Below, piece after piece: positions 43,604 to 54,107 of a stretch of 64,000 nt of DNA; positions within the stretch are counted from its first letter, which is position 1; every line of letters begins with the position of its first letter. The position numbers were made by a program, and so were the translations under genes. Under the pieces are notes generated by a model that worked only from the letters and a program-made list of their open reading frames with translations, searched no databases and was not told the origin of the DNA. Source of the DNA: Bacteroidales bacterium (lineage in GTDB: Bacteria > Bacteroidota > Bacteroidia > Bacteroidales > VadinHA17); the NCBI GenBank assembly GCA_021738535.1, contig JAIPBU010000016.1:1-64000 (forward strand), given 5' to 3'.

Positions 43604-45372
43604 TTTTCAATCTCTCCTATCAGATATTCTTTTGTTTGATCTTCCTTCAGTGCTGCCTGCCACAAAATAACAGCTTCCTCACAATTCTTTCGTTCTTTTT
43701 TTATATAACCATAATGCTCCAGAATTTCAGCATCGTTGACCTCGATTGAACGAAAAATCGTTTCCATTATCTTTTCAGCATCACGGTACTTTTTTCTTTT
43801 ATAAAGTACCCATGCATAAGTATCCATATATGTAACATTCTTTTCCATCTCAATGCACTGTTTAATCATCTCCTCTGCCTTATTAAGATTCTCACTATTC
43901 TCAGCGAGGTAATAGGCATAATTATTTAAAACCAGTGCATTACCGGGATCTATTTCCAATGCTCTCTCAAATTTTTCATAAGCTTCCTGTGATCTGCCCT
44001 TTCTGTACTCGATTTCTGCTTCCATAGAAAGAATCTGTACAAGATACTGTTCCCCGTTATTAACAAGTATTCTTACCTTTCGTAATTCTTCCTTTGCCTC
44101 ATTATACTCCTCTCTCTCAACTAATGCGAAGGCATATAATAACTTTGGCAAAGGAGCCCGGTTAAACAACTTTGCTGCCCTTCCTGCAAACTCATACAAT
44201 CTGCCTGTATCGGTTTCCTCATTTAGTAGTAACAGTAATTTTTCCCACAGGTAATATTCCGATTTCCTGTTTTCCAGGTAATCAGCAAGGAATGCGATCT
44301 CCTTATCTCTTTGTCCTGTTTGTTCCAATATTTCCGCATTAAGAGCTATTATTGAAGGGTTTTCCATATTATTTTCTATAAGAATGTTTCCCAGCTCTGT
44401 AATCTCTTCTCTCCTTCTTTCAATGTATGAGCTGTCCTGCATAAGTCTTAACACAAAGTTGATCTTTTCTCTGATCTCTCTTTCCTCATCCTTAATTACA
44501 TACTTCGCAAATATTGCAACTTCAGAATATTTCTTTTGCTCCAGCAAGAATTCTATATAAGAGTACTCCAGTCTACCCTTGTTTTCATCGCCTTCAATAT
44601 CTATGCTGTTGTATACCTCTTTTGCTTTATCTACTTTACCGCTTTCCCTGTAAACATCTGCCAGCATTCCCTTAAGGCTTGTATTTGCGGGTTGTTCACG
44701 TATTTCTTCCTCAAGAATACTTTCTGCTTCCCGGAATTTTCCCATTCTTATTTTACATTCCAGCAGGGCTCCTAATAGCTCCGGATTTCCAGGGTACCTG
44801 TCATAATATCTTTGGAAAATAGTCTCTGCTTTTCCATGATCTCCTGTTTCCAAATACAGGTTTGCCAGCCGATACTCTACACTTCTACGGTCCGGATCAT
44901 ATCTAACAACATTTTCCAGCCATGTTTTCGCGGTATCGAGTTTTCCAGTTTGCAGATAAATATTAGCCACGTGAAGCATATACCAGGTATTCAGGCTATC
45001 GAGTTCATGTGCGCGACGTCCGTACTTCAAGGCATTATCATAGTCTCTTCGCATTGCCGCTATCTTACTTATTTCATAATTAGCGGCATCGCTGTATGGG
45101 TTTATTCTTATTGCATCCTCAAACTTATCAAGGGCTTCTCCGTAATTACCACTCATTTGCTGCCTTAAGCCTTCCATATAAGTCAGATCATAGAGGGTCT
45201 CATTTACCTTTTCCTTAACCACATTATCCCCCTTACTGCTTCTCTTTACCGGAGAGCAACTTAATGTAAGCAACAGAAAAATAAAAGCCGCTATTAATCC
45301 CTTGTTATTTACTCCCGGTATGTCCAAAACCGCCCTTTCCTCTTTTGGTTTCTTCAAGTATTGTAACCTCAT
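43582..45372 (-). CDS. TPR-repeat lipoprotein of the dut-DUF4292 operon
   Basis: 596 residues with about ten to twelve TPRs, for example [20 protein letters not shown] and [20 protein letters not shown]. The signal peptide ([13 protein letters not shown]) ends in a lipobox, so the protein is probably anchored in the outer membrane facing the periplasm. The ATG at 45372 gives an unusually long n-region and overlaps dut by 68 nt; no nearer ATG or GTG precedes the hydrophobic core. The conserved neighbours suggest a role in envelope assembly. Confidence 0.88.
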   Translation of the reverse strand: MRLQYLKKPKEERAVLDIPGVNNKGLIAAFIFLLLTLSCSPVKRSSKGDNVVKEKVNETLYDLTYMEGLRQQMSGNYGEALDKFEDAIRINPYSDAANYEISKIAAMRRDYDNALKYGRRAHELDSLNTWYMLHVANIYLQTGKLDTAKTWLENVVRYDPDRRSVEYRLANLYLETGDHGKAETIFQRYYDRYPGNPELLGALLECKIRMGKFREAESILEEEIREQPANTSLKGMLADVYRESGKVDKAKEVYNSIDIEGDENKGRLEYSYIEFLLEQKKYSEVAIFAKYVIKDEEREIREKINFVLRLMQDSSYIERRREEITELGNILIENNMENPSIIALNAEILEQTGQRDKEIAFLADYLENRKSEYYLWEKLLLLLNEETDTGRLYEFAGRAAKLFNRAPLPKLLYAFALVEREEYNEAKEELRKVRILVNNGEQYLVQILSMEAEIEYRKGRSQEAYEKFERALEIDPGNALVLNNYAYYLAENSENLNKAEEMIKQCIEMEKNVTYMDTYAWVLYKRKKYRDAEKIMETIFRSIEVNDAEILEHYGYIKKERKNCEEAVILWQAALKEDQTKEYLIGEIENCMERKK

Positions 45373-45739
45373 TCCAGTTTACCCTTTCATGTTTAGCAAT
45401 TACCATCTGGCAAATTCTGTCACCATCCTGCAGTGTAAATTCTTCATTTGAAAGATTAACAATTATTATACCTATTTCGCCACGGTAATCGGCATCAATG
45501 GTACCGGGACTATTAAGTATTGATATTCCATACCTTATGGCCATTCCGCTTCTTGGTCGTATCTGTGCTTCATATCCAACCGGCAATTCAATATACAATC
45601 CTGTTGGCACAATCATTCTCTCAAGTGGTTTTAGAAGAACATCATTATCTAAATTTGCCCTTATATCCATTCCTGCCGATGCTTCCGTTGAATAGGCCGG
45701 TAGTTCATGTTGTGATTTGTTAACTATTCTTACCTGCAT
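45305..45739 (-). CDS. dut: dUTP diphosphatase
   Basis: 144 residues of the trimeric all-beta dUTPase family. The motifs occur in order: AGMDIRANL (I), [12 protein letters not shown] (II), [13 protein letters not shown] (III, with the catalytic Asp), [11 protein letters not shown] (IV) and the flexible C-terminal [13 protein letters not shown] (V). It hydrolyses dUTP to dUMP, keeping uracil out of DNA and supplying thymidylate synthesis. Its start shares one base with the flippase stop, and its 3' end is overlapped by the TPR gene. Confidence 0.97.
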   Translation of the reverse strand: MQVRIVNKSQHELPAYSTEASAGMDIRANLDNDVLLKPLERMIVPTGLYIELPVGYEAQIRPRSGMAIRYGISILNSPGTIDADYRGEIGIIIVNLSNEEFTLQDGDRICQMVIAKHERVNWNEVTILEETKRGKGGFGHTGSK

Positions 45740-47220
45740 TAATTATTCCTTTTAAATAATATACTTAATATTTTATCCCTGTGTTCTGCATATCCAACAT
45801 ATGCCAGAAGAATTATGCTGTTAATAAGCAATTCACTGATAATTGATTTATAATTTATCATTGACACACCTAAAACTACTACTACACCTGCAATAACATA
45901 TTTCAATATATCTGCAACCGGATAATTTATCCTGTAATGTTTTCTGCTCAAATAAAACGACCCTGCAATCATTACTCCATAACACGCCACGTGAGCCCAC
46001 GCAGAAGCCATATAGCCATAATAGGGTACCAGTATTAAATTAAATAACAGCGTAACAACAGCTCCGGCCAGAGTCAGATAAGCACCATATTTAGTCAGGT
46101 CTTTAACCTTATACCAAATACTAAGATTAATAAAAATACCGAACATAAGGTACCCCATACTAACTATGGGTACTATTGCCAGTCCGCCCCTGAGGTGACT
46201 CCCTGCAATAATAAACTTAAATCCTGATATATAAAGATTTATAAGCAAATAAAGTATCATCGCATAGATAACAAAATACTTCATTACATAGGCATAAACA
46301 TCCTTCGCATCTTTGTTTTCTGCTCTTGCGAAAAAAAACGGTTCCATGGCATACCGGTACATTTGTATAAACAATGCCATTAACACCGCAATCTTGTAAC
46401 TGGCTCCATATTCCCCAACAACTTCAAGCGGGTTATCATTATTAACCAGTCGTCTCAGAATCATTTTATCCAGCGCATCATTAATTGATCCTCCCAGGCC
46501 TGAGATAAGTAAGGGGAAAGAATAAATTATCATTTGTTTCCACAGGGCTATCTCAAATTTCAGATGTACACTGAAAATTTCCTTAATAAGCATTATAAGC
46601 ATTGAAATACTACCTATTGCATTTGCCAGGAATACATAACCCACACCGAAATCCGGATTATAAAGATCACCCAATAGTGTTTTGCCTTTTTCTCTTAAAG
46701 CTGGTTCAATTTTTAAAAAAACAAAAACAAGTGAAATTGTAATAACAACGTTTATAATCTTTATTATACTGAACTTTATGGCTTTATTCTCCCTCCTGAG
46801 TTTAGCAAAAGGAACAGCGGTAATTGCATCTGTTGCAAGTATTATCGAGAACAACCTCAGGTATAATTCCCTGTCGCTGTATCTCAATACCATAGCTACA
46901 TCGTCTACAAACAAATTAAAGGCCAGAAGGAAAACCCCGGAGCTTATCAGGATTGAAATAAGTGCAGTACTGAAAACCTTATTACTTTTCTCCTGCTTTT
47001 GTGCAAACCTGAAAAAAGCAGTTTCCATGCCATAGGTTAGCACTATCAGCATAAATACCATGTAGGCATAAAGTTCAGTGATAACTCCGTACTCAGCTTT
47101 GTCAAATACCCAGGTATAGAACGGTGTCAGAACAGCATAGTTAAGGAACCTGGGTACAATTGTCCCGAGACCGTAAACCAAAGTCTGTCCTGCCAGTTTG
47201 TTTATTTCTTTCACGTTCAA
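45739..47220 (-). CDS. Polysaccharide flippase (Wzx/MATE-like, MOP superfamily)
   Basis: 493 residues with 12-14 hydrophobic segments. The N-terminal block [20 protein letters not shown] and the middle [22 protein letters not shown] fit oligosaccharide-lipid flippases of the Wzx type. It moves a lipid-linked glycan across the inner membrane; the glycan is not identified. No glycosyltransferase cluster adjoins, so it may serve a housekeeping envelope function. It is 33 nt after the patatin gene and one base from dut. Confidence 0.88.
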   Translation of the reverse strand: MNVKEINKLAGQTLVYGLGTIVPRFLNYAVLTPFYTWVFDKAEYGVITELYAYMVFMLIVLTYGMETAFFRFAQKQEKSNKVFSTALISILISSGVFLLAFNLFVDDVAMVLRYSDRELYLRLFSIILATDAITAVPFAKLRRENKAIKFSIIKIINVVITISLVFVFLKIEPALREKGKTLLGDLYNPDFGVGYVFLANAIGSISMLIMLIKEIFSVHLKFEIALWKQMIIYSFPLLISGLGGSINDALDKMILRRLVNNDNPLEVVGEYGASYKIAVLMALFIQMYRYAMEPFFFARAENKDAKDVYAYVMKYFVIYAMILYLLINLYISGFKFIIAGSHLRGGLAIVPIVSMGYLMFGIFINLSIWYKVKDLTKYGAYLTLAGAVVTLLFNLILVPYYGYMASAWAHVACYGVMIAGSFYLSRKHYRINYPVADILKYVIAGVVVVLGVSMINYKSIISELLINSIILLAYVGYAEHRDKILSILFKRNN

Positions 47221-47253
47221 TTATATCGCTGATCCTGCAAAGATACTATCTTA

Positions 47254-49560
47254 TTATTCAAGGCCTGATTTATTAAATAAAATATATCCGAAGTTAACGA
47301 ACAGGAATAATTTCTGTCTCTCCCTGCTAAAATAGTTCAGTCCTGCCGACACAGGACCAACCGGTGTATGGTAAACAGCGGCAATCTCGCCTATAGCATC
47401 CAGTTGATTATAATAATATTTATTATACCCAAAACCTGTTTCTGTTCTTTCAACCCTTCTTACAGGTGCAAACAGGTATAATCCGCCTCTCAAATGCATG
47501 TTGCCTGTAAATTTATACACAGGAATGAGCCCGGCACCCAGGTATGAATTTGCCCTCAGTGAATACCCGAAAAGAGTTTTACTCATTGCTGTAGGCTCAA
47601 ACTTATAGGAATCTATCATTGATGCCGTATAATTATTGCTAAGTTCTTTACTGCTAAAAACCATGTCTACAAGGCTGCCCAGGACAAAATTATCTGTAAT
47701 CTCTATATAACTTCTGTTCATAAATTTTAATGCAAACCAGTTATGGTTTTTATTAAAAATTTCTCCGGAGCTCAATGTGTCAGCGCCTCCTTCTTCGTAT
47801 CGCTCCAGCCCGGTATTATAATATAAGCCTGCATATGTGGAGCTCCCCTCTGTAGAATATTGCTTGCGGTTAAGGTTGTTATATTTATAGAACAGTTTTG
47901 CCGTAAGGTAAAAATAGTTAGTTTCATCCTGCCGGTCATCAGATTCGAAATCGAATTCCCTGTAATACCTGTCATTTATCCAACTGAAATTCAATCCTGT
48001 TCTTATCACCGAATTGTTACTTACCGGTGTTCCAAAAGATGTTCTGAAATTACTCTCCCTCCTGTTTATGTAAGCAGGCACTGTTTGTTCAAATAAGGAC
48101 GTTACCTCACTGGTAAAATAATTTCTGCTGTATCCTGTAAGGCTCAGATCGATCAGAAGGAGTTTTTTCTGTGGTACTGTAATCCTGTGTGATAAACTGA
48201 AAGATGAGTAATTCTTACCAAAATACAGGTTTAGCCCCAGCCTGTTATAAATATCGCTGAGTGAGTAGTATTCAAAACCCAGGTAGGCCTGGTTATACGT
48301 TGTCAGGCTAAGCAAGCCTCCGGCCTCAAAGCTGTATGACCCTTTCAGTTCCACGTCAAGATAAAGGTCGAACAAGGAGCTATGATTATTATATCGTGCT
48401 TCGGGATATACATTTTTAATATTTTCTTCCGTTACCAGTCTGAAATATTCACCTTTTATTTGCGATATATTAATTGTGTCACCTTCTTTCAGTATTAACT
48501 TTCTTATATACTGGTCCTGCCTTTCATTTACACCGTTTATATATATCTCTCCAAATAATGCATCCGGCAACCTTTTCCTGAATTGTGCTTTTCTTTCTGC
48601 AAGGAATTCCACTTTAGCCGTCCCGGCCCTGTGTCTGAAAAACGGTATCTCCTTTTTTGCATTAATATACCCCCTGTTAATAACGGAGTCTGCTTTACTG
48701 AAATCCAGCAATCCAACATCTTCAAGATCAATATTAATAACATAACCCGTGCTATCAGGAATTGCGTAATCCGTTGGTTGCATTACCATATTCTCCAGCT
48801 GAAGCATTACATCATCTTTTTCAGGTGGTTTTGATTTCTTTGCAACCTTGCTTCCTATTATGAAATCAGGATTAAAATCATCTATTAATACATCATAGGG
48901 AAAATTATTATATATACCTCCGTCGAATAACAATATACTGTCCTCCAGGTGAGGTTCAAAATATAAGGGATACGACATAGATGCTCTTATTGCATGTCCA
49001 AGATTACCCTTTCTGAAAATATATGGCCTTTTCCTGTATATATCAGCAGCAACACACCTGAAAGGGATCATCAAACTGTCGAAATCGCCGCCTGATGCCG
49101 CGCTTTCCCTGCAAGTAAGTTCCATAACGGCAAAGTCTATTACTTCCGAGGGTATAAGATGTGACGGTAGTCCGGCCTCCGTTTCATCCTCTTCAACAAC
49201 AAGGTCTATATCAATCATTGACGAACTGTGTTCATCCTCTTTGTAACTGAATTTAAATTTCTTGTCAATTGCGCCGGTAGACCACCTGAGAAACTCATCG
49301 GATGTCACAAGAACCGTCATCTCCTCCGTGGTATATCCCATAGCATAAAGTGCACCTACTATAGCCCCCATGGATGTCCCTGCAACATAATCAATTTCAA
49401 TTCCCTCTTCTTCCAGCGCTTTTATCACACCAATATGAGCCAGGCCTTTTGCTCCACCACCACTCAACACCAGGCCTGTCTTTTGCCCATTAACATATCC
49501 CGAAAAATAAACCAGGCTTGCCAATGCCAGTATAAGTACCCTGTATCCTGCAGTATTCAC
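47254..49560 (-). CDS. Patatin-like phospholipase with outer-membrane barrel (PlpD-like)
   Basis: 768 residues. Signal peptide (1-25, ending VNGQ). Patatin domain (about 28-320) with the oxyanion loop GGGAKGLAHIG, nucleophile GTSMGAIVGALY and dyad aspartate FDGGIYNNFP. A POTRA-like region follows (about 325-420: EIYINGVNERQDQYIRKLIL). The C-terminal Omp85-type beta-barrel (about 425-768) ends with FGYILFNKSGLE. It is a type Vd-like autotransporter or outer-membrane phospholipase. It is first in the long minus-strand run. Confidence 0.92.
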   Translation of the reverse strand: MNTAGYRVLILALASLVYFSGYVNGQKTGLVLSGGGAKGLAHIGVIKALEEEGIEIDYVAGTSMGAIVGALYAMGYTTEEMTVLVTSDEFLRWSTGAIDKKFKFSYKEDEHSSSMIDIDLVVEEDETEAGLPSHLIPSEVIDFAVMELTCRESAASGGDFDSLMIPFRCVAADIYRKRPYIFRKGNLGHAIRASMSYPLYFEPHLEDSILLFDGGIYNNFPYDVLIDDFNPDFIIGSKVAKKSKPPEKDDVMLQLENMVMQPTDYAIPDSTGYVINIDLEDVGLLDFSKADSVINRGYINAKKEIPFFRHRAGTAKVEFLAERKAQFRKRLPDALFGEIYINGVNERQDQYIRKLILKEGDTINISQIKGEYFRLVTEENIKNVYPEARYNNHSSLFDLYLDVELKGSYSFEAGGLLSLTTYNQAYLGFEYYSLSDIYNRLGLNLYFGKNYSSFSLSHRITVPQKKLLLIDLSLTGYSRNYFTSEVTSLFEQTVPAYINRRESNFRTSFGTPVSNNSVIRTGLNFSWINDRYYREFDFESDDRQDETNYFYLTAKLFYKYNNLNRKQYSTEGSSTYAGLYYNTGLERYEEGGADTLSSGEIFNKNHNWFALKFMNRSYIEITDNFVLGSLVDMVFSSKELSNNYTASMIDSYKFEPTAMSKTLFGYSLRANSYLGAGLIPVYKFTGNMHLRGGLYLFAPVRRVERTETGFGYNKYYYNQLDAIGEIAAVYHTPVGPVSAGLNYFSRERQKLFLFVNFGYILFNKSGLE

Positions 49561-49599
49561 AATGTTTCAGAAAATTATAAGTTTTTAACTAACAACGTT

Positions 49600-49607
49600 T
49601 ATCTTTG
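49600..49607 (+). promoter_or_regulatory. Candidate -7 element for the PPIase gene
   Basis: TATCTTTG, an exact TAnnTTTG, 56 bp before the ATG at 49664. The ORF-track start at 49607 would fall on the promoter itself, so the internal ATG is preferred. No clear -33 TTTG. Confidence 0.4.
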
Positions 49608-49663
49608 TGCTTTATCTCATACTGAAAAGCACTAAAATTACAAAGATTTATAAACTTATTGAC

Positions 49664-50518
49664 ATGATCAGATCTTATTCACTTTCCGCAACAGCTGTTT
49701 TTTTTGCATTTTTTCTTCTTGCTTCCTGCTCTGAATCCGGGAAGGAAAAAACTTACTTTGTTAATTTTGAAACCACAGAAGGCACAATCAAGGTAAAACT
49801 ATACAATAACACTCCTCTTCACCGGGATAATTTTATTAAACTGGTAAAGGATAAATATTACGATAACATCATGTTTCACAGGGTAATAGAAGATTTTATG
49901 ATCCAGGCAGGCGATTACAAAACAAGACCCGATCTTGCATCGGATACCAGCAATAAATATGTTTATACCATTCCGGCAGAGATTAAAAGAGAAAATTTTC
50001 ATAAGCGCGGTGCCCTTGCTGCTGCCCGAACAGGTGACCGCTTCAACCCTGAAAGAAAATCATCAGGCACGCAGTTTTATATTGTACAGGGACAGAAATT
50101 CTCTGACCGCATAAGTGAAAAAGGTGACACTATCTCCGCTGATTCGCTAATTGCCGGTGTTGAGCTTAGGATCAACTCCTCGTTAAAACAGAATATCTTC
50201 TACAACCATCTTCAGGATGAAAGGAAGAAATCTAAAGTTTCAGGCGATAACAGAACCGATGCTGAAATTCAACAGGCAGCAACACTTCTTACCTATGATG
50301 ACCTGGAGAATTTTCAGCCCATTGTAATCCCTGATGAACACAGGGAAGTATATATAAACTCAGGTGGTACCCCTCATCTTGATATGCAATACACTGTATT
50401 CGGCGAGGTTGTCGAAGGGATGAACGTTGTAGACAGCATTGCCGCTACAAAAACAGACCGCACAGACAAACCTGTTAAGGATATTAAAATTTTGAAAGCT
50501 CGCATTACCAGGAAATAA
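49664..50518 (+). CDS. Cyclophilin-type peptidyl-prolyl isomerase, lipoprotein
   Basis: 284 residues from the ATG at 49664, giving a signal peptide with lipobox FLLASC; the track start lies 19 codons upstream at the promoter. Cyclophilin blocks are FETTEGTIKVKLYNNTPLHR, MFHRVIEDFMIQAGD and SSGTQFYIVQG. A long insert (about 165-230) splits the domain before YTVFGEVVEGMNVVDSI, a layout common in Bacteroidota. It catalyses proline isomerisation in the periplasm. It is followed 26 bp later by pheS. Confidence 0.92.
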   Translation: MIRSYSLSATAVFFAFFLLASCSESGKEKTYFVNFETTEGTIKVKLYNNTPLHRDNFIKLVKDKYYDNIMFHRVIEDFMIQAGDYKTRPDLASDTSNKYVYTIPAEIKRENFHKRGALAAARTGDRFNPERKSSGTQFYIVQGQKFSDRISEKGDTISADSLIAGVELRINSSLKQNIFYNHLQDERKKSKVSGDNRTDAEIQQAATLLTYDDLENFQPIVIPDEHREVYINSGGTPHLDMQYTVFGEVVEGMNVVDSIAATKTDRTDKPVKDIKILKARITRK

Positions 50519-50544
50519 TCAGTAAAATTCAGATACTACAACAG

Positions 50545-51585
50545 ATGCTTGATAAAATACGCAAACTAGAAAAAGAAATAAGCGAATTCCGGGATAATGA
50601 TGGCGGGGCTTTAGAAGAATTCCGGCTCAAATATCTTAGCAAAAAAGGACTGATACCTTCTCTTTTCCAGGAATTCAGGAACATTCCAAAAGAAGATAAA
50701 GGAAAATACGGTAAACTGATAAATGATCTCAAGAACGAAGCAACTGAAAAATATACCCGGCTAAAGGAATCCGTGGATACAGGGGACTCTCAATCTGGTT
50801 TTACAGATTTAACCAGGCCGGCGGAAAAAAGCTTCCCCGGCAGCAGGCATCCGCTTTCAATAGTAAGGAATGAGATAATCTCCATTTTTCAGCGTCTCGG
50901 ATTCACTATATCAGAAGGACCGGAAATAGAAAATGACGAGCATGTATTTACTAAATTAAATTTTCCTCCTGAGCATCCTGCCAGGGATATGCAGGACACC
51001 TTCTATATAAAACGTAAATCCGAAGAGGACAGTGATCCGGATGATATTCTGCTGCGCACACATACTTCCTCAGTCCAGGTAAGGGTAATGGAAAACGAGA
51101 AACCCCCGATAAGGACAATATCACCCGGAAGAGTTTTCAGGAACGAAGCTATTTCAGCACGCGCTCACTGTATTTTTCACCAGGTGGAAGGTTTATATAT
51201 AGATACTAACGTTTCGTTTGCCGATCTTAAACAGACATTATATTTCTTTGCCGTTGAAATGTTTGGTAAAGAAACAAAAATACGCCTCAGGCCCTCATAC
51301 TTTCCTTTTACGGAACCTTCTGCAGAAATGGATATCAGCTGTACTATATGCGGCGGAAAGGGCTGTAATGTCTGTAAATATACCGGCTGGCTCGAAATAC
51401 TCGGTTGTGGAATGGTCGATCCTAATGTTCTTGAATATTGTGGTATAGACAATCAGAAATATACAGGCTTTGCATTCGGTATGGGTATAGAAAGGGCTGC
51501 CATGCTAAAATACCAGGTGAATGATCTTCGCCTCTACTTCGAAAATGATGTTCGCTTCCTGAAGCAATTCAGCTCATCGTTTTAA
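50545..51585 (+). CDS. pheS: Phenylalanyl-tRNA synthetase alpha subunit
   Basis: 346 residues: an N-terminal coiled coil (1-90) and a class II catalytic domain. Motif 2 region RVFRNEAISARAHCIFHQVE and motif 3 FAFGMGIERAAML are clear, with HTSSVQVR before them. The segment CTICGGKGCNVCKYTGWLE carries four cysteines (CxxC...CxxC), a Zn-ribbon-like insert present in many bacterial PheS. It charges tRNA-Phe with the beta subunit, which is not in the window. Its end overlaps the convergent OsmC gene by 4 nt. Confidence 0.97.
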   Translation: MLDKIRKLEKEISEFRDNDGGALEEFRLKYLSKKGLIPSLFQEFRNIPKEDKGKYGKLINDLKNEATEKYTRLKESVDTGDSQSGFTDLTRPAEKSFPGSRHPLSIVRNEIISIFQRLGFTISEGPEIENDEHVFTKLNFPPEHPARDMQDTFYIKRKSEEDSDPDDILLRTHTSSVQVRVMENEKPPIRTISPGRVFRNEAISARAHCIFHQVEGLYIDTNVSFADLKQTLYFFAVEMFGKETKIRLRPSYFPFTEPSAEMDISCTICGGKGCNVCKYTGWLEILGCGMVDPNVLEYCGIDNQKYTGFAFGMGIERAAMLKYQVNDLRLYFENDVRFLKQFSSSF

Positions 51586-52001
51586 GCTTCCACAATATTT
51601 ATTTCATGGCTTATCTCCATTGAGGCCCTGTAGTTGAAGGTGACACCACAATAATTATCCTGTGATAGTGACACCGCTCGCTCTACTTTCTTCCTGTCCA
51701 GGTCTTTCCCCTTTACAGTGTAGGTAATATGCATTTTTTCAAAATGCTTGGGGTGAGTTTCCGTAAGAACTCCGTCTACCTTTATTTCAAGGCTATCATA
51801 AAGAACTTTCATCTTCTTCAAAATAGAAGCTACATCCATGCCTGTGCATCCTCCGAGAGCTGCCAGCATCAGGTTCTTTGGCTTAGGACCCCTGTTTTTA
51901 CCACCAAATTCCTCAGCAGAATCAATCTTAAAACTATGTCCGTCTAAATCAATATTAAAGGACAGACCGTCTTCCTGTTGTAATTTTACCGTTTCTTCCA
52001 T
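51582..52001 (-). CDS. OsmC family protein
   Basis: 139 residues. The conserved GPKPKNLMLAALGGCTGMDV gives one of the two redox cysteines, and LSQDNYCGVTFNY the second. OsmC/Ohr proteins reduce organic peroxides through this pair. The LAALGGCTGMDV form belongs to the OsmC-like (YhfA) branch, whose substrate is less certain than for Ohr. It is a single gene, convergent with pheS and divergent from the Crp/Fnr regulator. Confidence 0.9.
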   Translation of the reverse strand: MEETVKLQQEDGLSFNIDLDGHSFKIDSAEEFGGKNRGPKPKNLMLAALGGCTGMDVASILKKMKVLYDSLEIKVDGVLTETHPKHFEKMHITYTVKGKDLDRKKVERAVSLSQDNYCGVTFNYRASMEISHEINIVEA

Positions 52002-52089
52002 TTCCTATAACATATTATAGTAAAAATTTTTACAAAACTAATCAATAATATCAAACCTTATTGCCATCTTTGTGTTAATATAGCCTGCT

Positions 52090-52800
52090 ATGAAACAAAA
52101 GGAAATACAAATACCTTTTTGCAATAATTGCGCAGTCAATACCAATTCTGTATTTAAACATCTCTCCAGTGATGAAATCGAAATCATTAATTTTGAGAAA
52201 GATTTCAAACAATACAAAAGGGGTGATGTATTGTATTCAGAAGGAAGCCGCATTAGTGGATTCTTCTGTATCAACAAAGGCATTATTAAAGTTTTCAAAA
52301 CAGGTATTGACGGCAAAGAACAGATAATAAGGTTTGCCCGTCCGGGCGACATTATCGCTTACAGGTCTGTATTAAGCAATGAACCTGCATGCACATCAGC
52401 AAAGGCAATTGAAGATGCAGGCGTTTGCTTTATTCCTGCACACATACTCACGGATTTTGTTAAGGAAAACAGTATGTTTTCCATGGAGGTAATGAAGTTA
52501 ACCTGCCACGAACTGGGAGAGGCAAATGAGTATATTACTGATATAGCCCAGAAAACAGTACGTGAAAGACTGGCTGAAGTATTATTAAACCTCATTAATG
52601 ATTTTGGTCTTGACAGTGATAATTACCTCAGAATTACACTCACAAGAGAAGAGCTTGCAAATATTGTGGGAACTGCAACTGAATCGGTAATAAGATTACT
52701 TAGTGAGTTTAAATCAGACAAACTGATAGAATTAAGCGGTCGGAAGATCAAAATACTTAACCGAAAGTCGCTTGAAAAAATAAGCAATGTATTCAGCTAA
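52090..52800 (+). CDS. Crp/Fnr-family transcriptional regulator
   Basis: 236 residues: a cyclic-nucleotide-like sensor domain (about 20-140: YKRGDVLYSEGSRISGFFCI, then RFARPGDIIAYRSVL) and a C-terminal winged helix with LTREELANIVGTATESVIRLL. The N-terminus has CNNC (C11, C14), and further cysteines occur in FFCINKG and ACTSAKAIEDAGVC. This recalls, but does not match exactly, the FNR iron-sulfur cysteines. Oxygen or redox sensing is therefore possible, not shown. CATCTTTG at 52065 is a one-mismatch -7 box. Confidence 0.9.
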   Translation: MKQKEIQIPFCNNCAVNTNSVFKHLSSDEIEIINFEKDFKQYKRGDVLYSEGSRISGFFCINKGIIKVFKTGIDGKEQIIRFARPGDIIAYRSVLSNEPACTSAKAIEDAGVCFIPAHILTDFVKENSMFSMEVMKLTCHELGEANEYITDIAQKTVRERLAEVLLNLINDFGLDSDNYLRITLTREELANIVGTATESVIRLLSEFKSDKLIELSGRKIKILNRKSLEKISNVFS

Positions 52801-52829
52801 CCATAAACACATTGGTTAAAATAATTCTC

Positions 52830-53003
52830 TTATTTCTCAATTATTGTACTCATTATTATATAAAGCAGCAGGCCGCCTACTATCAATCCCCCGCTCCATA
52901 CCAGCAGGGCATTGCTTTCAAGCTTTTGAAATTCAGAATAAGCAAGTATAACCACACCTGCAACAACGAACAATAACCCGAATCTTCTTAAGAACGCTTT
53001 CAT
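52830..53003 (-). CDS. 57-residue membrane protein (absent from ORF track)
   Basis: ATG at 53003 to TAA at 52830, translated by eye. It opens MKAFLRRFGLLFVVAGVVIL and ends LLLYIIMSTIIEK. Two hydrophobic hairpin segments (about 8-21 and 33-52) are separated by a charged turn (YSEFQKLESNA), with a positively charged N-terminus. Codon use resembles neighbouring genes. It lies 73 bp beyond the ruvB stop on the same strand and is convergent with the Crp/Fnr gene. The function is unknown. Confidence 0.7.
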   Translation of the reverse strand: MKAFLRRFGLLFVVAGVVILAYSEFQKLESNALLVWSGGLIVGGLLLYIIMSTIIEK

Positions 53004-53076
53004 AATCAGTATTTTATATAATTTCTTTTATCTGTAAAAGCTTTTAAATATAATTAATACACCAAACAATGCAAAA

Positions 53077-54099
53077 TTAAAATAATAATCCGCTTTCTCC
53101 CAATTTGTGCCTGCCTAAATGTTTATATGCTTTCTCTGTTACTTCCCTTCCGCGGGGCGTCCTTTTAATATACCCTTCCTTTATAAGGAATGGTTCATAT
53201 ACTTCTTCAATTGTACCACTATCCTCACCCACTGCCGTTGATATTGTAGTTAATCCTACCGGGCCTCCACTGAATTTATCAATTATTACAGTCAGTATCT
53301 TATTATCCATTTCATCCAGACCGTGGTCATCAATATTCAATGCCTCAAGTGAATATTTTGTAATATCAATATTTATCCTTCCGTCTCCTTTTACCTGTGC
53401 AAAATCCCTTACCCTTCTTAGCAAAGCATTGGCTATACGTGGTGTTCCCCGGCTCCTTGATGCAATTTCATCAGCTGCATTCTGGTCTGTTTCAACTTTT
53501 AAAATGCCTGATGATCTCTGTACTATACTACATAAAATGCTTGCATCATAATATTCCAGGTGCATCTTGATACCGAACCTCGCCCTGAGGGGACTCGTAA
53601 GCAAACCAGATCTTGTTGTGGCACCAATAAGGGTAAAAGGATTGAGATTTAACTGCACAGACCTGGCACTGGGCCCTTTATCTATCATTATGTCAATTTG
53701 ATAATCCTCCATCGCAGAATACAGGTATTCCTCCACAACCGGGCTCAGCCTGTGTATTTCATCAATAAACAAAACGTCTCCTTCTTCCAAACCTGTTAAC
53801 AGTCCTGCCAGGTCTCCGGGCTTGTCCAGTACAGGTCCTGAACTTATCTTAAGACCAACATTGAGTTCATTTGCAATAATACTGGCCAGAGTTGTTTTTC
53901 CCAGCCCGGGCGGACCATGCAACAATACATGATCTAATGCCTCTTCCCTCTGTGCAGCAGCTGTTACAAAAACTTTAAGGTTATCAACAATCCTTTGCTG
54001 TCCCTTGAAATCACTGAAATAAACCGGTCTTAGTTTATTTTCTATTTCCCGGTCTGCAGGACTGACTGATTCTTTACGTACATTGAATTCTTCTCCCAT
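53077..54099 (-). CDS. ruvB: Holliday junction DNA helicase RuvB
   Basis: 340 residues, full length. Opening [19 protein letters not shown], Walker [13 protein letters not shown], Walker [13 protein letters not shown], sensor 1 [20 protein letters not shown] with the arginine finger, and the winged-helix end [18 protein letters not shown]. It drives branch migration with RuvA during recombination; ruvA is not adjacent. It starts 8 bp after the MORN-repeat gene on the same strand, so the two may be co-transcribed with nadA. Confidence 0.97.
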   Translation of the reverse strand: MGEEFNVRKESVSPADREIENKLRPVYFSDFKGQQRIVDNLKVFVTAAAQREEALDHVLLHGPPGLGKTTLASIIANELNVGLKISSGPVLDKPGDLAGLLTGLEEGDVLFIDEIHRLSPVVEEYLYSAMEDYQIDIMIDKGPSARSVQLNLNPFTLIGATTRSGLLTSPLRARFGIKMHLEYYDASILCSIVQRSSGILKVETDQNAADEIASRSRGTPRIANALLRRVRDFAQVKGDGRINIDITKYSLEALNIDDHGLDEMDNKILTVIIDKFSGGPVGLTTISTAVGEDSGTIEEVYEPFLIKEGYIKRTPRGREVTEKAYKHLGRHKLGESGLLF

Positions 54100-54107
54100 T
54101 AACAGGG

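Noticed and set aside
44963-44978. parS-like TTAGCCACGTGAAGCA
   Set aside because: Only 12 of 16 positions match, and it is inside the TPR coding region; this is expected by chance around CCACGTGAA.
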